Assembly (NCBI GenBank): GCA_954871525.1 | Contig: OX940870.1 | Location: 8,153,501-8,217,500, forward strand | Source of the DNA: Parietaria judaica | Lineage: Eukaryota > Streptophyta > Magnoliopsida > Rosales > Urticaceae | DNA: 64,000 bases | Reading direction: 5' to 3' | Part shown: positions 35,082-47,078 of the stretch, in pieces | Position numbering within the stretch: position 1 is the stretch's first letter | Layout: each line of letters starts with the position of its first letter | Translations under genes and position numbers: made by a program | The notes under the pieces: generated by a model | What the model saw: the letters and a program-made list of their open reading frames with translations, nothing else | What the model was told of the DNA's origin: nothing | Database searches by the model: none

Positions 35082-35571
35082 CGGCACAAATACCCAACTT
35101 TTGGTCAAACTGTCTCCTGGGTACCCAATCTTTAAAATTGGCGACAAAAATACCCAACTTGCGTTGACCGTGACTTTGGCATGAAAACGTTAATTTTTCC
35201 GTTAACATCCCTCATGTGGCCGTTAGCGGCAAAACTACCCAACCTTTTAATAAAAAATAATTTTTTTAAAAAAAATTATTTATTTTTTCTTTACTTGATT
35301 AGTGATAATAACTTGAATTCTAAATACATAGAATAACACGAAAGTTAGTCAAAAAATCTATTGATTTATTAATGTGCCCACTTTAAGAAAAACTAAAAAA
35401 AAAGGTTGGGTATTTTTGCCGCTAACGGCCACAAAATTTGACGAAAAAATTAACGTTTTCATGCCAAAGTCATGGTCAACGCAGGTTGGGTATTTTTGCC
35501 GCCAGTTTTAAAGGTTGGGTACTCGAGAGGCAGGTTGACCAAAAGTTGGGTATTTTTGCCGTAATTTTCCC
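35082..35571. mobile_element. Foldback MULE-like MITE (490 bp)
   Basis: Ends are GGGAAAATTACGG and CCGTAATTTTCCC. The arms are inverted over about 200 bp on each side and contain 'aatacccaac' and 'gttgggtatttttgccg'. A poly-A/T-rich middle separates the arms. The flanking 9-mers (TTTTTTTAC, TTTTTTCCA) match only partly. The layout matches the copies at 24088 and 47079. Confidence 0.75.
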
Positions 35572-38280
35572 TTTTTTCCAGTAATTTTGCCATGATTAGA
35601 CCAGAAAAAAGAGGAACAGAAATTCGAATAGTAGATTTGTCCCATTTGAGATTGATTTAGCCCTTGAAAAAACACAATACACATCAACAGTAACACTAGT
35701 GACACTTCTATTCATAGGTTACTTGAGAACCATGTAATAATCTAAAGTAATTCTGATTGTGACTAGCAATACGCCAATATCATATGGTAAGAAACAAAGA
35801 ATAAGTGCAGCTTAGTATTTAATTTAATTTATAAATGAGTGACATAACTGTTCCATGGATGACCTACAATGTACGTTAAGAGTGATTCTTTTTCATTTTT
35901 ATAGTTGCATTGCATGCAACATATTTCAACGATTCAATTATCACTTGGATTGGATTGGACACATGAACTCCACTTTCTATGTCCTTTCATTGTTTTGTCT
36001 TTCTTCCTTTTTGGATCTGCTAGCTAATTTTTTGTATTACACATTTTGTTCTATCCAGTTTTGTATTAATTTATTTAAGAAATAGCATATATCACTATGG
36101 AACAACTAATATTATATAAAAACAGGCATGTTTCCATTGCCCTGGGGCCAACCGGCCAAGTACTATAAAAATCAAGCAAATAAATTATGAGAATATCAAA
36201 ATATGATATGCATATATATATATATATATATATATATTTATTACAAGGAAAAAGTAATGATATGTTATCCCACCAAATTTTCTACTTATAACTTATAATT
36301 TCATGCAATTCAAACCACTATTGAGAACACAAAGCAATCATGTGAATAATTACTAATCATCTCAATTATATTATATTATTGGCTTGCTTTTGCTGGGTCG
36401 GTACTCGGTATTATTATTGATTGAGAGAGAAAAAGGGTATGTACAATAATTCCGAAAATAAATGCCATAAATCAAGGAAGAAATAGATGGGAGACAAAAT
36501 AAAATGGCTATAAAACTATAGCCTTGTTTGCCCCAAAGAAAAAAGAACTTTCTTTATCCAATACCTTAATTATAGTTGAAGACATGAAAGCATGTTTTAG
36601 GGCCTAGAAAACATTCGGATAATCCATTGCAATTTATTGGACGTTGAAGGGATACAAACAAAGAAATACATTAATTTGAAGGGTTAATAGCCAAATTTCC
36701 GTTCTAAGGGAGAGTGCAAAAAAGAGAATAATTGATGAAATAAATTTGAGTGTGTATATAGAAATAAATTAGAAAGAGAATCATTCAATGTTACATGGGG
36801 TATTAATTGGTCAAATAATAGGAAATAAATAATAATTATAAATTAAATATTAATAATTATACATAAGGGTAAATTTGGAAAAAGAAAAGTCATAAATAGG
36901 CGAAAATTGATTTTATAAAACTATGGGCAAATCTTTAAAAGATTTGTTACATTTTAGGCATTTCATGGAATTTTCTTACTTTTAATTTCGGTCATTAGCA
37001 TAAATGTCTCTTGAATTTTGCATATCGGGTGCAATTTGTCTTATAAATTTTATTTTATTTTTACAAAGTTAGCTCATATAATATAAAAAATAGCACACAT
37101 TGTGCACGCATTAAACAACGACGAAACATATTAATTTGTGCGTAACACATAATTTATTCAAAAGTAATTATATCGATATAAATCAGATCAATATAATAAA
37201 CTAGGAGAATAATAATCAGTAAATCCAGATATTAAAGAAAAAAAAAAACAAGGACCAAATTTAATCTACATGCAAAGCTTAAGGTCATCAATGGCAATTA
37301 GCGCACTAAGTTAGTTGAAGAATAACTGAGAAAGCTGTTTTTTATTCCATCAATTCTCGTGGATTAAGAAAGTGTTAATGCTTTTTGACAATTGCGTGGC
37401 ATAATTAAGAAGCATCTAAAGACAGAAATGGGGACTATGACGTGGAAAACAGTAAGAAGATTAGCAAGCAAAAGCATGTAAGTAAGAGCTTCCCCATTTC
37501 CGTTGTCTCTCTTCTGCAAGGCATTCGCTCTCGATTGCCATTATTGGCTAAACTTCGTAGGAAAGATGATCGAAGACCGACAATCAACGATTAAGTAACG
37601 CCACGTCACCAACACGTCAAAATTGCATTGTGCTTAAATAGGACAAGGTTAAACGTAACCGGATTTTTTTTTTAAATAGGTTAAGGTTAACCGTATCTAG
37701 TTTCAAACCGGTTACGTATATATTTTCACAATCGGTTATTTTGTAGTCGGTTTTTCTAACTGCTTTTAATATTAATATATGTATTTTTTTAAAATATATT
37801 AAATTTGTACCTTTTTTATTTATGTTTTGGACCAGTATGCTATTTGGATTGAATATTTTATTTTTGCGATAAAATTTGTAGAAAATTATAATTTTTTTCT
37901 TCAAAACAGGTTAAGGTATTAAAATAGGTTATTAGATTTTGATAACTGGAAATCAGGTTAATCGGTTCACAGTTAGTCGGTTTTGAAAAACAGGTTAAGG
38001 TTATTAAAATACAAATATTAGATATACCGACCGCTTGCACCCCTAATCAGAACCTCGCCGACCCTGATCCCCTCGTCTAAAGGACTTCACCGATCCGGAT
38101 CGCCTCGCCAAGGACGACGATTTACCTCAGGCCGAGTCATCTAAGTAGGGTTTAACTTCAATACCTTGTCAACCCCCTCGACTTCACACTTACCACCCAC
38201 GCGAGTCGCGACCCTCGGGGTCTAGCCGGGAGCTCGAACCGTGGGCCGGATTCGACGTTAATGCATTTTTCGAGGATTAA
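35572..38280. other. Long AT-rich intergenic DNA
   Basis: No recognisable gene. A TA microsatellite lies at about 36212-36237. At 37625-38045 there are 'aaccggtta' and 'aggttaaggtta' phrases and a terminal 'gcacccctaatcagaac', which resembles a degraded TAGGG-type hAT element without a visible target duplication. Some C-rich sequence at about 38050-38250 may be LTR-derived. Confidence 0.45.
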
Positions 38281-38289
38281 CAATACTAA

Positions 38290-39450
38290 TTTAACCCGTA
38301 TTTTATTCCGTTGGTCATTTTTCTTAAAGAAAAACCCATGAAATGCCCAAAAATCACTTAAGGTTTAAGGGAATTGCTCATAGTTTCAAATAATTCATTT
38401 ATACCCATTTTAAAAATATTTTGGACCATATTAACCCTAATTTTAATTAAATTATTTTTTCGTGTTTAATTATTTATTATATATTTTATTTTTGAAATTA
38501 AATTAATTATCCTAAAAATTTGGTTGAAAACTCTCCCTATTAATTAGGTTATCATTTAATTTTGTTGCTTTGACTCAAAAATTAAATATCTCTCTCTCTC
38601 TCGCGGTAAACTTCGGTTACAAGATTGTAGATTTGTTTAGAAAATGATTGATTTTGGAAAAACTAACACCAGATTCGTATTGGGGAGGCTTACTAGTGCT
38701 TGTTGGAGGTGTTTCTCGCCGTCGCTGCCGTCAACCACCACCGCTGGTCGCCGGAGTTCGTCTTTATTTGCAGTCTTATATTAGAAAGTTGGTCATATAT
38801 TTACGCTTTTATAGCTACAACTTTCTTATACTTTCGTAAATACATTTACAATTTTCAAAGTAAATTCATATATTTATAGTCTTATAACTACATCTTTCTT
38901 ATAATTTCGTAACTATTTTTACGATTAAATTCCGTAAATATTTCTACAGTTTACTGCATGTAATATTGTGGTTGAATTTCTGTAAATATAATTACAGTTT
39001 CATAATAAATATACTTATATAAAAATAGTAAATATAGTTACCTAAAAATACAAAATCGTAAGTATAATTACATAGAAATACATAATCGTAAGTATAGTTA
39101 CGTAAATATAATTAAAAATTCGTAAGTATAGTTACTTACAAAAAAAAAGCTGAAATAATAGGATTTAATTTTAATTTACTTTTGAAAATTTTATTAACAT
39201 ATAAAAAACGTTATAATCCTTGTAGATAGGGAAAATATTAATTCTAAAATACATATTTGTTTTTAATTTACTTTGTTTGCGAAATTTAAGGATTTTTTTA
39301 TTTTTTTATTTTAATAAAAAAACGAATTATAATTAATTGTGGTTTTAAGTTAAACTTGATAAAAAATTACAAGGACATATTAGTTCATATTTTAATTTGT
39401 TGGTGATTTTTAAAAACTTGAGTCACAAATGAGCATTTGCCTCATTTTTT
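38290..39450. repeat. Dispersed repeat, copy 1 (partner about 62050-62990)
   Basis: The left part ('aaaaatcacttaagg', 'atttatacccattttaaa', 'ttggaccatattaa') and the right part ('gagcatttgcctca') have counterparts at 62050-62990 in the same order. Each copy contains a short C-rich core. The element class is unknown and no target duplication was found. Confidence 0.5.
38982..39135. repeat. Cluster of palindromic 14-mers GTAARTATARTTAC
   Basis: Copies start at 38982, 39028, 39058, 39088, 39102 (13 of 14 bases) and 39122. Spacings are 46, 30, 30, 14 and 20 bases. Each unit is close to an inverted repeat of itself. Fainter versions extend upstream to about 38790. Confidence 0.8.
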
Positions 39451-40388
39451 TTTAATTTATCTCTAACTTTCATGGATAGTTTGCTGATTTGCTCATTATA
39501 AAATCTTTTAAAAATAGACGCTAAATTAAATATTGTACAGATGCGTTATAAATATTTGTAAAGTATTTATTATTCAGTTCATTAAGAGAATTGTTGTTGG
39601 TATACGTCATATTCATGGGTCTGATCAACGGTTAAGACTGAAGCATCTGTCTGAATTTCTAGAACTTCAGTTCAAAGCTCAACTTTTGATTAAAAGTCAA
39701 ACAGCAAAAGAGAATGACAAAAAACATTTTAATAACTGAAGTATAAATTAATTATTGACAATTTCTAAATAATATTAAATATCATATTTCAAATTTACGA
39801 TGTTTTTGGAATCAGATAAAACGTGTCCTGAATTTTCCGAATAAGATGTATGGACCTCAAGTATATAGGCTTATATTTTAAATTGTGAGGAACAATTAAT
39901 TCAAATCTGATTGTGAGCATTTTTGTTTTGCAGAGATTTTGAAGAAAGGAACATTACAAAAAAAAAAAAAAGGTTTAAAAATCATAGATTATATTGTTTT
40001 GGAAGAGAAACTCGACAATCTTTTCAACTGTTGCGTAAACAAAATAAAGTTTGTTATAAAACAAAAAAGAAACTAAACAAAAATATATAGAGAATATTAT
40101 TATAATGAGTATAATTAGTAAAATTATAAGTTACTAATGACTATATTCAGTATTTAAATCAATATTTGACCTCTATAGTTGACATTTGACAAAATCTACA
40201 AATTGTTTAGATATATAAATTTTTTGTTATAATTAAAATTTTAGAGCATAATTTTTTTAAGAAGTTAGTTACTTGACTGGTATTCTCGAAACATAAAGCC
40301 CAGTCCATCACAGGCCCAAAGAAAAAGATCCAAACTTTCGGGTCTCTCAAAAGCCTTTGGGCTAAACAATCAGCAAGCCTCCCTCAGA
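39451..40388. other. Upstream region of the C2H2-NYN gene
   Basis: AT-rich DNA without a gene. A TATA-like TATATTTAA sits at 40389-40397, 132 bases before the ATG of the next gene. Confidence 0.45.
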
Positions 40389-40397
40389 TATATTTAA
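40389..40397 (+). promoter_or_regulatory. TATA-like box of the C2H2-NYN gene
   Basis: TATATTTAA lies 132 bases upstream of the ATG at 40529, which would leave a leader of about 100 nt. Inferred from position only. Confidence 0.4.
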
Positions 40398-40528
40398 GAA
40401 AAAATTAATTAAAATAAAAATAAAAATAAAAAGAGAGAGAAAAACATTGCCTCAGGTCAGGGAGAGCCAGAGCCAGTGAGCTTGATCTTCATTTCACCAT
40501 CATCGGCTCGCAAACCATCGTCGTACAA

Positions 40529-41689
40529 ATGGCCACAATCTGCAACATCGTCCTTCTCCCTTCGCCGGCGCCGGCGCCGGCGACACCCTGTTTTCTCTCC
40601 TTCCGCCGGAAACCTTATCCTAATCTCCCGCTCCGACCCCCACGCGGCGCCGTGCGCGCGTGCGCGTCGATCTCGGAGATCGACATGGTGCGCGACAGGG
40701 ACGGCGTGTACATGCCGAAGGAGAAGAAGGTGGTCATCCTCTGGGACCTCGACAACAAGCCCCCTCGCGGGCCGCCGTACAACGCCGCCATGGCGCTCAA
40801 GTCCATGGCGGCGCACTTCGGGCAGGTCACCGACGCCTCCGCCTACGCCAACCGGCACGCCTTCGTGCACCTCCCGCAGTGGGTGCTCGACCAGCGCCGC
40901 GAGCGCCGCACGCTCGACGCGCTGGAGCGCAAGGGCCTCGCCGCGCCCGCCGAGCCCTACGCCTGCTCCGTCTGCGGCCGCAAGTGCCGGACCAACGCCG
41001 ACCTCAAGAAGCACTTCAAGCAGCTCCACGAGCGCGAGCGCCAGAAGAAGCTCAACCGCATGAACTCCCTCAAGGGCAAGAAGCGGCAGCGCTTCAAGGA
41101 GCGCTTCATCACCGGGAACCACAAGTACAACGAGGCCGCGCGGCAGCTCATCACGCCCAAAGCCGGGTACGGCCTGGCCAACGAGCTCCGGCGGGCGGGG
41201 GTCTTCGTCAAGACGGTGGAGGACAAGCCCCAGGCCGCGGATTGGGCGCTGAAGAGGCAAATGCAGCACTCCATGAGCAGAGGCATCGACTGGTTGGTGT
41301 TAGTCTCCGACGATTCGGACTTCTCCGAGATGCTGAGGCGCGCGAGGGAGGCCAATTTGGGGACGGTGGTGGTCGGAGACTGGGACAAGGCTCTGGGGCG
41401 TCAGGCCGACGTGTGGGTGCCGTGGATCGGGGTTGAGAAGGGGGATATCTCCGAGATGGATTTGGTTTCCCGCAAACGGAGGATCGGTGTGGACGGCGAG
41501 TTTGACGAGGAAGCGTTTGAGAGCGAGGACGAGAGCGAATTAGATAGGGTGGTTGATGAGCTTCTGGTGGCTGGCGATCGGTTTAAAGGACTGCGATTGC
41601 CATCGGCTTTTTCGGAGGGCGAGGAGGACGAAGAGTTTGGTGAAGCGTATTCTTTGTTTGACGACGACGACGACGACGAGATTTTCTGA
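40529..41689 (+). CDS. C2H2 zinc-finger NYN-domain putative endonuclease, organelle-targeted (386 aa)
   Basis: A single open exon of 386 codons. Residues 1 to about 48 are rich in Pro, Ala, Arg and Ser and poor in acidic residues, like a plastid or mitochondrial transit peptide. The PIN-like NYN fold begins with VVILWDLDNKPP (Asp73, Asp75, Asn76) and resumes with WLVLVSDDSDF (Asp261, Asp262, Asp264), the usual acidic metal-site motifs of this nuclease superfamily. A C2H2 finger (Cys146, Cys149, His162, His167) and a basic stretch (about 168-192) are inserted between these halves. The C-terminus is acidic and ends in a run of Asp. Plant relatives are annotated as putative endonuclease with C2H2 zinc finger; RNA cleavage is inferred, not known. 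Base composition is far more GC-rich than its surroundings, which explains the long antisense frames. Confidence 0.85.
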   Translation: MATICNIVLLPSPAPAPATPCFLSFRRKPYPNLPLRPPRGAVRACASISEIDMVRDRDGVYMPKEKKVVILWDLDNKPPRGPPYNAAMALKSMAAHFGQVTDASAYANRHAFVHLPQWVLDQRRERRTLDALERKGLAAPAEPYACSVCGRKCRTNADLKKHFKQLHERERQKKLNRMNSLKGKKRQRFKERFITGNHKYNEAARQLITPKAGYGLANELRRAGVFVKTVEDKPQAADWALKRQMQHSMSRGIDWLVLVSDDSDFSEMLRRAREANLGTVVVGDWDKALGRQADVWVPWIGVEKGDISEMDLVSRKRRIGVDGEFDEEAFESEDESELDRVVDELLVAGDRFKGLRLPSAFSEGEEDEEFGEAYSLFDDDDDDEIF

Positions 41690-42006
41690 TGCAATTGTTT
41701 GAATTGACAGAAATGTAAATGTTGAGGATTGATAGTGTTGATTGTCACGAGAACATTGTACAGATTCAACTCGTAGCCTCTCAGAATCTACACTCTGCAG
41801 TGCAGACCATCTACAATTTTTGAAGGTTCCAATTCATCCTTCAGTCTTATTATGTCCAAAATGGTTTTCTATGTAGAGATTCACCATACGTATGATTGTT
41901 TAGAGTTGATGATGCCCCAAATATGTACTGGACTGCTTATGTCATATATCTTATACATACTTATACTACACACACAGGCACACATAGAATCTCTCAACGT
42001 TTCTAG
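41690..42006. other. 3' flank of the C2H2-NYN gene
   Basis: Probably contains the 3' UTR. No further gene. Confidence 0.5.
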
Positions 42007-42324
42007 CGGGGCCGTGGCTGAGATTTTCGAGGGCCCATTCGAAGAGTAATTTTTGGGCCCTTAATAATATTACAAGATTATTTTTGGGCCCTTAATAATA
42101 TTACAAGATTAACTTTTGATGCAAAAGTGTATAAGATATTTGTATAATAAATAATTAATTCAAATAAGATGGGTTTAGCGTTTTTAAAGGCGAAAGTACT
42201 AGTCAAATATAATTTGAAGTAATTTCAGAGTCTTTATATTAGTTTTTTTGGGCTCCTAAACCTGAAATTATTATTTTTTTATTATAAGCGCGGGCCTTTA
42301 CTGCCTTCCCCAGGCCCGGCCTGG
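42007..42324. mobile_element. GGGGCC-type hAT-like MITE (about 318 bp)
   Basis: The left end reads CGGGGCCGTGGCTGAG and the right end, read inversely, CCAGGCCGGGCCTGG. These match the common plant hAT ends of the CAGGGCCGGCCCTG type. Inside lies a tandem duplication of about 31 bp ('tttttgggcccttaataata' and following bases) at about 42047-42110. Flanking 8-mers match poorly, so the exact ends are uncertain. Confidence 0.5.
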
Positions 42325-43557
42325 ATATTCAGGTGTTAATGAAACTGTTAGTAACTATGACGCACTTGTAATTGGTCGAATATGAGGTGTTGTATTAAAA
42401 TTCTTGTTCGTTCAATTTCTTGATATATTTGTTTTCTGATTTATGTTCTGCATCATGTTGCATTTCTAGGTGAAGACAACATTCGGATATAATTGATTTA
42501 CGTGATTTATTATAAATTTATAGCACAGAGTTCAGTGTCGTTTTAGGATTAGTGAGTCGATGTTGTAAGTGTCATTTAGAGTCTAATTGAGTCATTAGAT
42601 TGTAATCGTCTCCTCTATATAAAGGAGCTCTAGTTAATAAGAAAGTTAGCGAATAAACCCACAAACATGAGTCTCTCAAAGAGGGGATTCGGGTTTAGTG
42701 AAGGGTGGCGATTATGTTCATTACGTTCTTGAGAGTGTTCTTGATTCCGGGACTCAACGATCTTGTCACATAACATTTCATCATTGGATCTCTACTCTTG
42801 TACAGAGAGAGCACCATAAAGTGGTTTGTGTTGCACAAATAATTGTCAAAATGTTAAGATTATGCAGTATCCGCTTTGGCTCTAACCTTAACATGAAATT
42901 GCTCTTTCTTCAATCATCTGGGGTTTCTTCTTCTATAAGCCGCTTCTTATCTGGTACCAATCAGCGATTGTACTCGAAAGAAATATATATTATATTCACA
43001 CAATGTGGTTATCAAATGATGGGTCGAAACGTTATACATGTTTTGACACATTAGATGACATATGCCGATCACTATGGTGGGGTCGAAGCGACCTTCCATT
43101 TCCCTAGTTAAGTTTCATCAGATCAATCATTTGATCATTTGGGCTTGTGAATAATGAAAGCAGTGACTTGAACTCTTTTTAACATTTTCTACATAATACA
43201 GATGTAATGGCGTTTCTTGGTCGAAAATGGAGCGATGAAATCGCGGTCCGACACATTTCGTTTTCGGGGTAGTGGAGGTAATAGTGGAGTTGCGTGTGCC
43301 TCAAGTTTTAGTCCAATCACTCTCAACATCTTCACCTAAGCAAATTCTCACAAAAAAAAAAAAAAAAAACTTAGTTTACCTAATAAAACATCCATTATCA
43401 TGATTACGGTAGAGAATGGCGCTTACTATTTATGGTTTTGACTTGACTTGATAGTAATAATTTTTTAGTTTTTACACAAGGAAACGACAATTTTCGTACT
43501 TCATTCATCGTATGATTATTGGTAAGCATTGGTAGGGACATTGTAAGTAAATTATAT
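42325..43557. other. Intergenic DNA, no gene recognised
   Basis: The ORF at 42698-43054 (118 aa) has no recognisable domain; it contains repeat-like 'agtgtcatttagag' surroundings and is probably chance or transposon debris. Confidence 0.45.
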
Positions 43558-43565
43558 GCCTAACC

Positions 43566-45184
43566 AAGGTTCGACTTTTCGTCGATTTTTGACAATTTTC
43601 GACGATTTTCGGTCTTACCGATAGTTACCGCTAAATATTCCGTCACACCAGTTATCGTTTTATGAACTTTTTCGACGATAATCTCGAAAATCGATAACCT
43701 TTTTACCAGTCGATTTTCGCTATTTTTAGTGTAAAAATTTGATACTTTTCGGTCAGTTAAAAAATTAATTTTTAGAGACTTTTCGGTCTTTTCGACAGCC
43801 GATGACCAAATTTTATACATTTTTCGAGCTTACCAATGGAAAACCAAGACTTTTTGGTCTTTTCGACAGCCGACGATCAAATCTTATACGAAAACTTGAT
43901 TTTCGAACGGGTAAGTTGCGAATTTTTCGACAAATTATCATATTTTCACTGATTAATCGATTCTTGGCATAAGTTTCTAAACTTTTAATTTATTCATTTT
44001 TGAACCGAATTTCTTGGAATTTTTTGTAGTTTTTTGTAAATTAATGACTTATAATGTTAAATCTATATGAATCAATCATTTCTTCTTTGATATATACTCA
44101 TTTATACGATTTTTAGGGCATTTTCACGTGTTAAAATATAAAGATTTAGTTTTATATGAGATTCATGTTTAGAAATGAGTAAAGATTGGAACTTTATCAT
44201 CTTTTGTTTAATTTGTTGCATTCTTATGAATATTTTTTTTTTATGAAAACATGTTTTGATGACTTATTTTATAATTATTTTGTTAGATTTAGGTTAAATT
44301 CGGATTATTATGCTTGTTCGGCAAAAGTATATAAAGTTTTGAATTTAGGAATTTACTTGAAATGTACATTCTTTGTTATAATTTGTTGATTGTATAGGGT
44401 TCAAAATATTATAGTTACAAAGAAATATGAATGTTTGAGCTTTTGAGTTCTTGAATTTTCAGATTACAAGACTCTCTTGTGTAAAAAGTCTAAAAATTCA
44501 TATTTTTTTAATTTTTGAAGTAATTTATTCAATTTTTTATGTTTCTATTTCATTAATTATTTATTGGCCTATTAATATGTGATTTTGGTATATTTTCTTT
44601 GCACATTTGAGCTTAATTCGGATTTCTTCATAATTACGGCAAAAATCTTCTAAGTTTATCTTTTGTGATTTGTGAGGTAATATATTCATTATTTTTTGGT
44701 GTTTTCATTGATTAAATATTTTTTTTAAAAATAATATGAAATCTTGGTTTAACTTATTTTCAGATTTGAGATTAATTTGGATTTTCTCATAATTGCGACA
44801 AAAGTCTTCTGAGTTGATGTGATGGGAATTATATGTGTTTATGTATGATTTTATTTATATATGTTTGTGTATGATACTTTTTTTTATATCATGACATTCT
44901 ATTAGATAATAAAATAGAATCAATAATTATCATGACATGCTTTTATTTTTTATACTTTTGAAACATTATTTTAAAATTGGGCAAATACAAGCTTAAAAAT
45001 ATTTTATAAGTTTTCCGTTAAAAAGTATCGAAAAGTATCGATAATCCGTCGATAATCATCGAAAAGTATCGGTAATCGGTAAGCTACAGTATTATAGGTT
45101 TTCCGTCGGTTAATCGGTAAGCTATCGATTAATCCATCGAAAACGGTAACCGATTTATCGATAAATTCGATAAGTTGAACCTTG
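43566..45184. mobile_element. CAAGG-type hAT non-autonomous element (1619 bp)
   Basis: Terminal inverted repeats CAAGGTTCGAC and GTTGAACCTTG. An 8-bp target-site duplication TGCCTAAC (43558-43565) and TGCCTGAC (45185-45192) has one mismatch. Subterminal CGATAA/TCGAAAA motifs are dense at both ends. The interior is AT-rich with 'gcggcaaaagt'-type phrases shared with the copy at 26538. No transposase was found. Confidence 0.9.
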
Positions 45185-45192
45185 TGCCTGAC

Positions 45193-45641
45193 CATATATT
45201 CAATCTGAATAGTTGAATGCTATATAAGAAGCTATCTAGTCGCTGCAATGAAGAGCGTGTGGATATTTTACACAGACTACATACTGCTAATAAATTGCTT
45301 TTTCTATTGGCACTGCGTCTTTACCTCAAACAATAATTTTTCGGTGCTTAAGAAAACTATTGAGTTGTGAAGGTTATTTTGCAGAATACTAGATAAACTA
45401 ATTGATCGACCAAAATCTAAATTGATGTTGTGAATGGAAGAAGGAAGAGCCTTTTATGCAAATTTTATCTGAATTTTTTATTGACAAAGGGTGAATTAAA
45501 ACATTCACGTGTATGTTGAGATTGTTTAAGTTTATTTTTTTTCTTTCATGCGCAAATTAAAAACAAAAATAATAATTTGATTGAACAATTACACTTGAAC
45601 TTTTTCTTTCTATCTAAAATTGATCAAATAAAAAATATTAT
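45193..45641. other. Intergenic DNA
   Basis: AT-rich sequence; nothing recognised. Confidence 0.45.
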
Positions 45642-46640
45642 TGGGTTTTTCAATAATTTTTCTCAATCCCGAGCGGAAAAACATGGGATATCATTGAATT
45701 CTACGACCTAGACTAACTTGATAATTGAGATAATAAGTTTCGATACGTTATCAGACTTTGATACTTTTGCCAACTATAGAATTTTCGGATGAATTCTCCT
45801 CGATATGGGTGTTGTCGGATTCCTTCGGGATTCAGATCACAACTCCAGAAGTATAGAGCCTCTATCTCTTACATGAGAATGAGATACTCTAATTTTTGGT
45901 ATGTTATATTGTTGGGTTTGTCAATAATTTTTCTCAATCCCGAGCGGAAAAACATGGGATATCATCGAATTCTACGACCTAGATTAACTTGATAATTGAG
46001 AGAATAAGTTCGAGATATGTTACCAGACTTTTGATACTTTTGCCAACTGTAGAATTTTTGGATGAATTCTCCTCCATATGCATGTTGTCGGATTCCTTCG
46101 GGATTCAGATCACAATTCCACAAGTATAGAGCCTCTATCTCGTCCACCACGTTGGTGCGGGAACTTCTGTGAGACCGGAAATCGCCTCGTTAGACTGCTA
46201 GCTCATTCTCGGTGATTGGACGGCAAACCGAACGGGAGCACGTGGAGGAGAAGCTCGCGGCTAGGGCTTTCTAGAGGTGACTGTGATTTTATCTCTACAG
46301 CTAGGGATTAGATTGGTTCAATTATGAAGTAAATATGGTATTTATAAACCTTACATAATAAGTTTTGGCCTAGTAAATGTATCAAGTTTATTAGATCATT
46401 ATTAATTAATTGTAATAATTAATTTATTAAATTATAATTAACTCGCAGGCTCGGGTAAACTCGTCATACTTAATGTAGTCGAGTTAGACTCAAAAAATTC
46501 AGTGGACGGTACATATATTTTATTTATAATAATATTTATATTGATTTTAAGATTATGTTTAAACCTTAAGAAAAAAAAAAGAAGAAAAGTATAAAAGACA
46601 ATACTTTGTGTTATTTAATATTAGTTATTGCGGTTGCCGA
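45642..46640 (-). mobile_element. LTR-like fragment with an internal direct duplication
   Basis: A unit of about 230 bp ('tcaatcccgagcggaaaaac' through 'agtatagagcctctatct') occurs twice in tandem, at about 45642-45873 and 45911-46142, with roughly 90% identity by eye. Further right is a C-rich stretch and then 'ggtatttataaacc', which reads as a TATA-type box on the minus strand. The layout resembles U3-R-U5 of a plant LTR on the minus strand, but no LTR ends or target duplication were fixed. Confidence 0.4.
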
Positions 46641-47069
46641 CTGAATCTGCGAAGGGGCAGTTAGGCAAACCCCCACGTCTTCTTCCTCTCAGAATCATGC
46701 AACTTATCATTCAATGCATACCGCCACAAATTAACTACTTTTTTTTACATTATTGTTTGCTGATTAAGACTATATGATTCTATCTAATAATAATATGACG
46801 ACACTGTTGAAAGTCAATTCGATTGTATTCATCAGCTCACTGCCACCTACAAAACACCAAAAGAGATACGATTTTATCAAAAGCCTCATTTTCTTAAAGT
46901 TCCTAGCTCTGTCTTTTTATTTTTGTTCATGTTTTCTAGAAAATAATTATTTTTGAATTTTAGTAGTTAATTGATGTATCGTATAAACATGATCTCAATA
47001 ATTTAAGTTATTGATAAGTATTATTTAATATTTTTCAGATTACATATATGGCACTGTTTGGTATCTTTG
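46641..47069. other. Intergenic DNA
   Basis: Nothing recognised in this AT-rich stretch. Confidence 0.45.
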
Positions 47070-47078
47070 TTATTTTAA

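Noticed and set aside
40457..41269. A 270-residue antisense ORF and other long frames opposite the C2H2-NYN gene
   Set aside because: They lie in extremely GC-rich coding DNA where stops are rare; the translations are low-complexity Leu/Val/Gly/Arg strings without domains.
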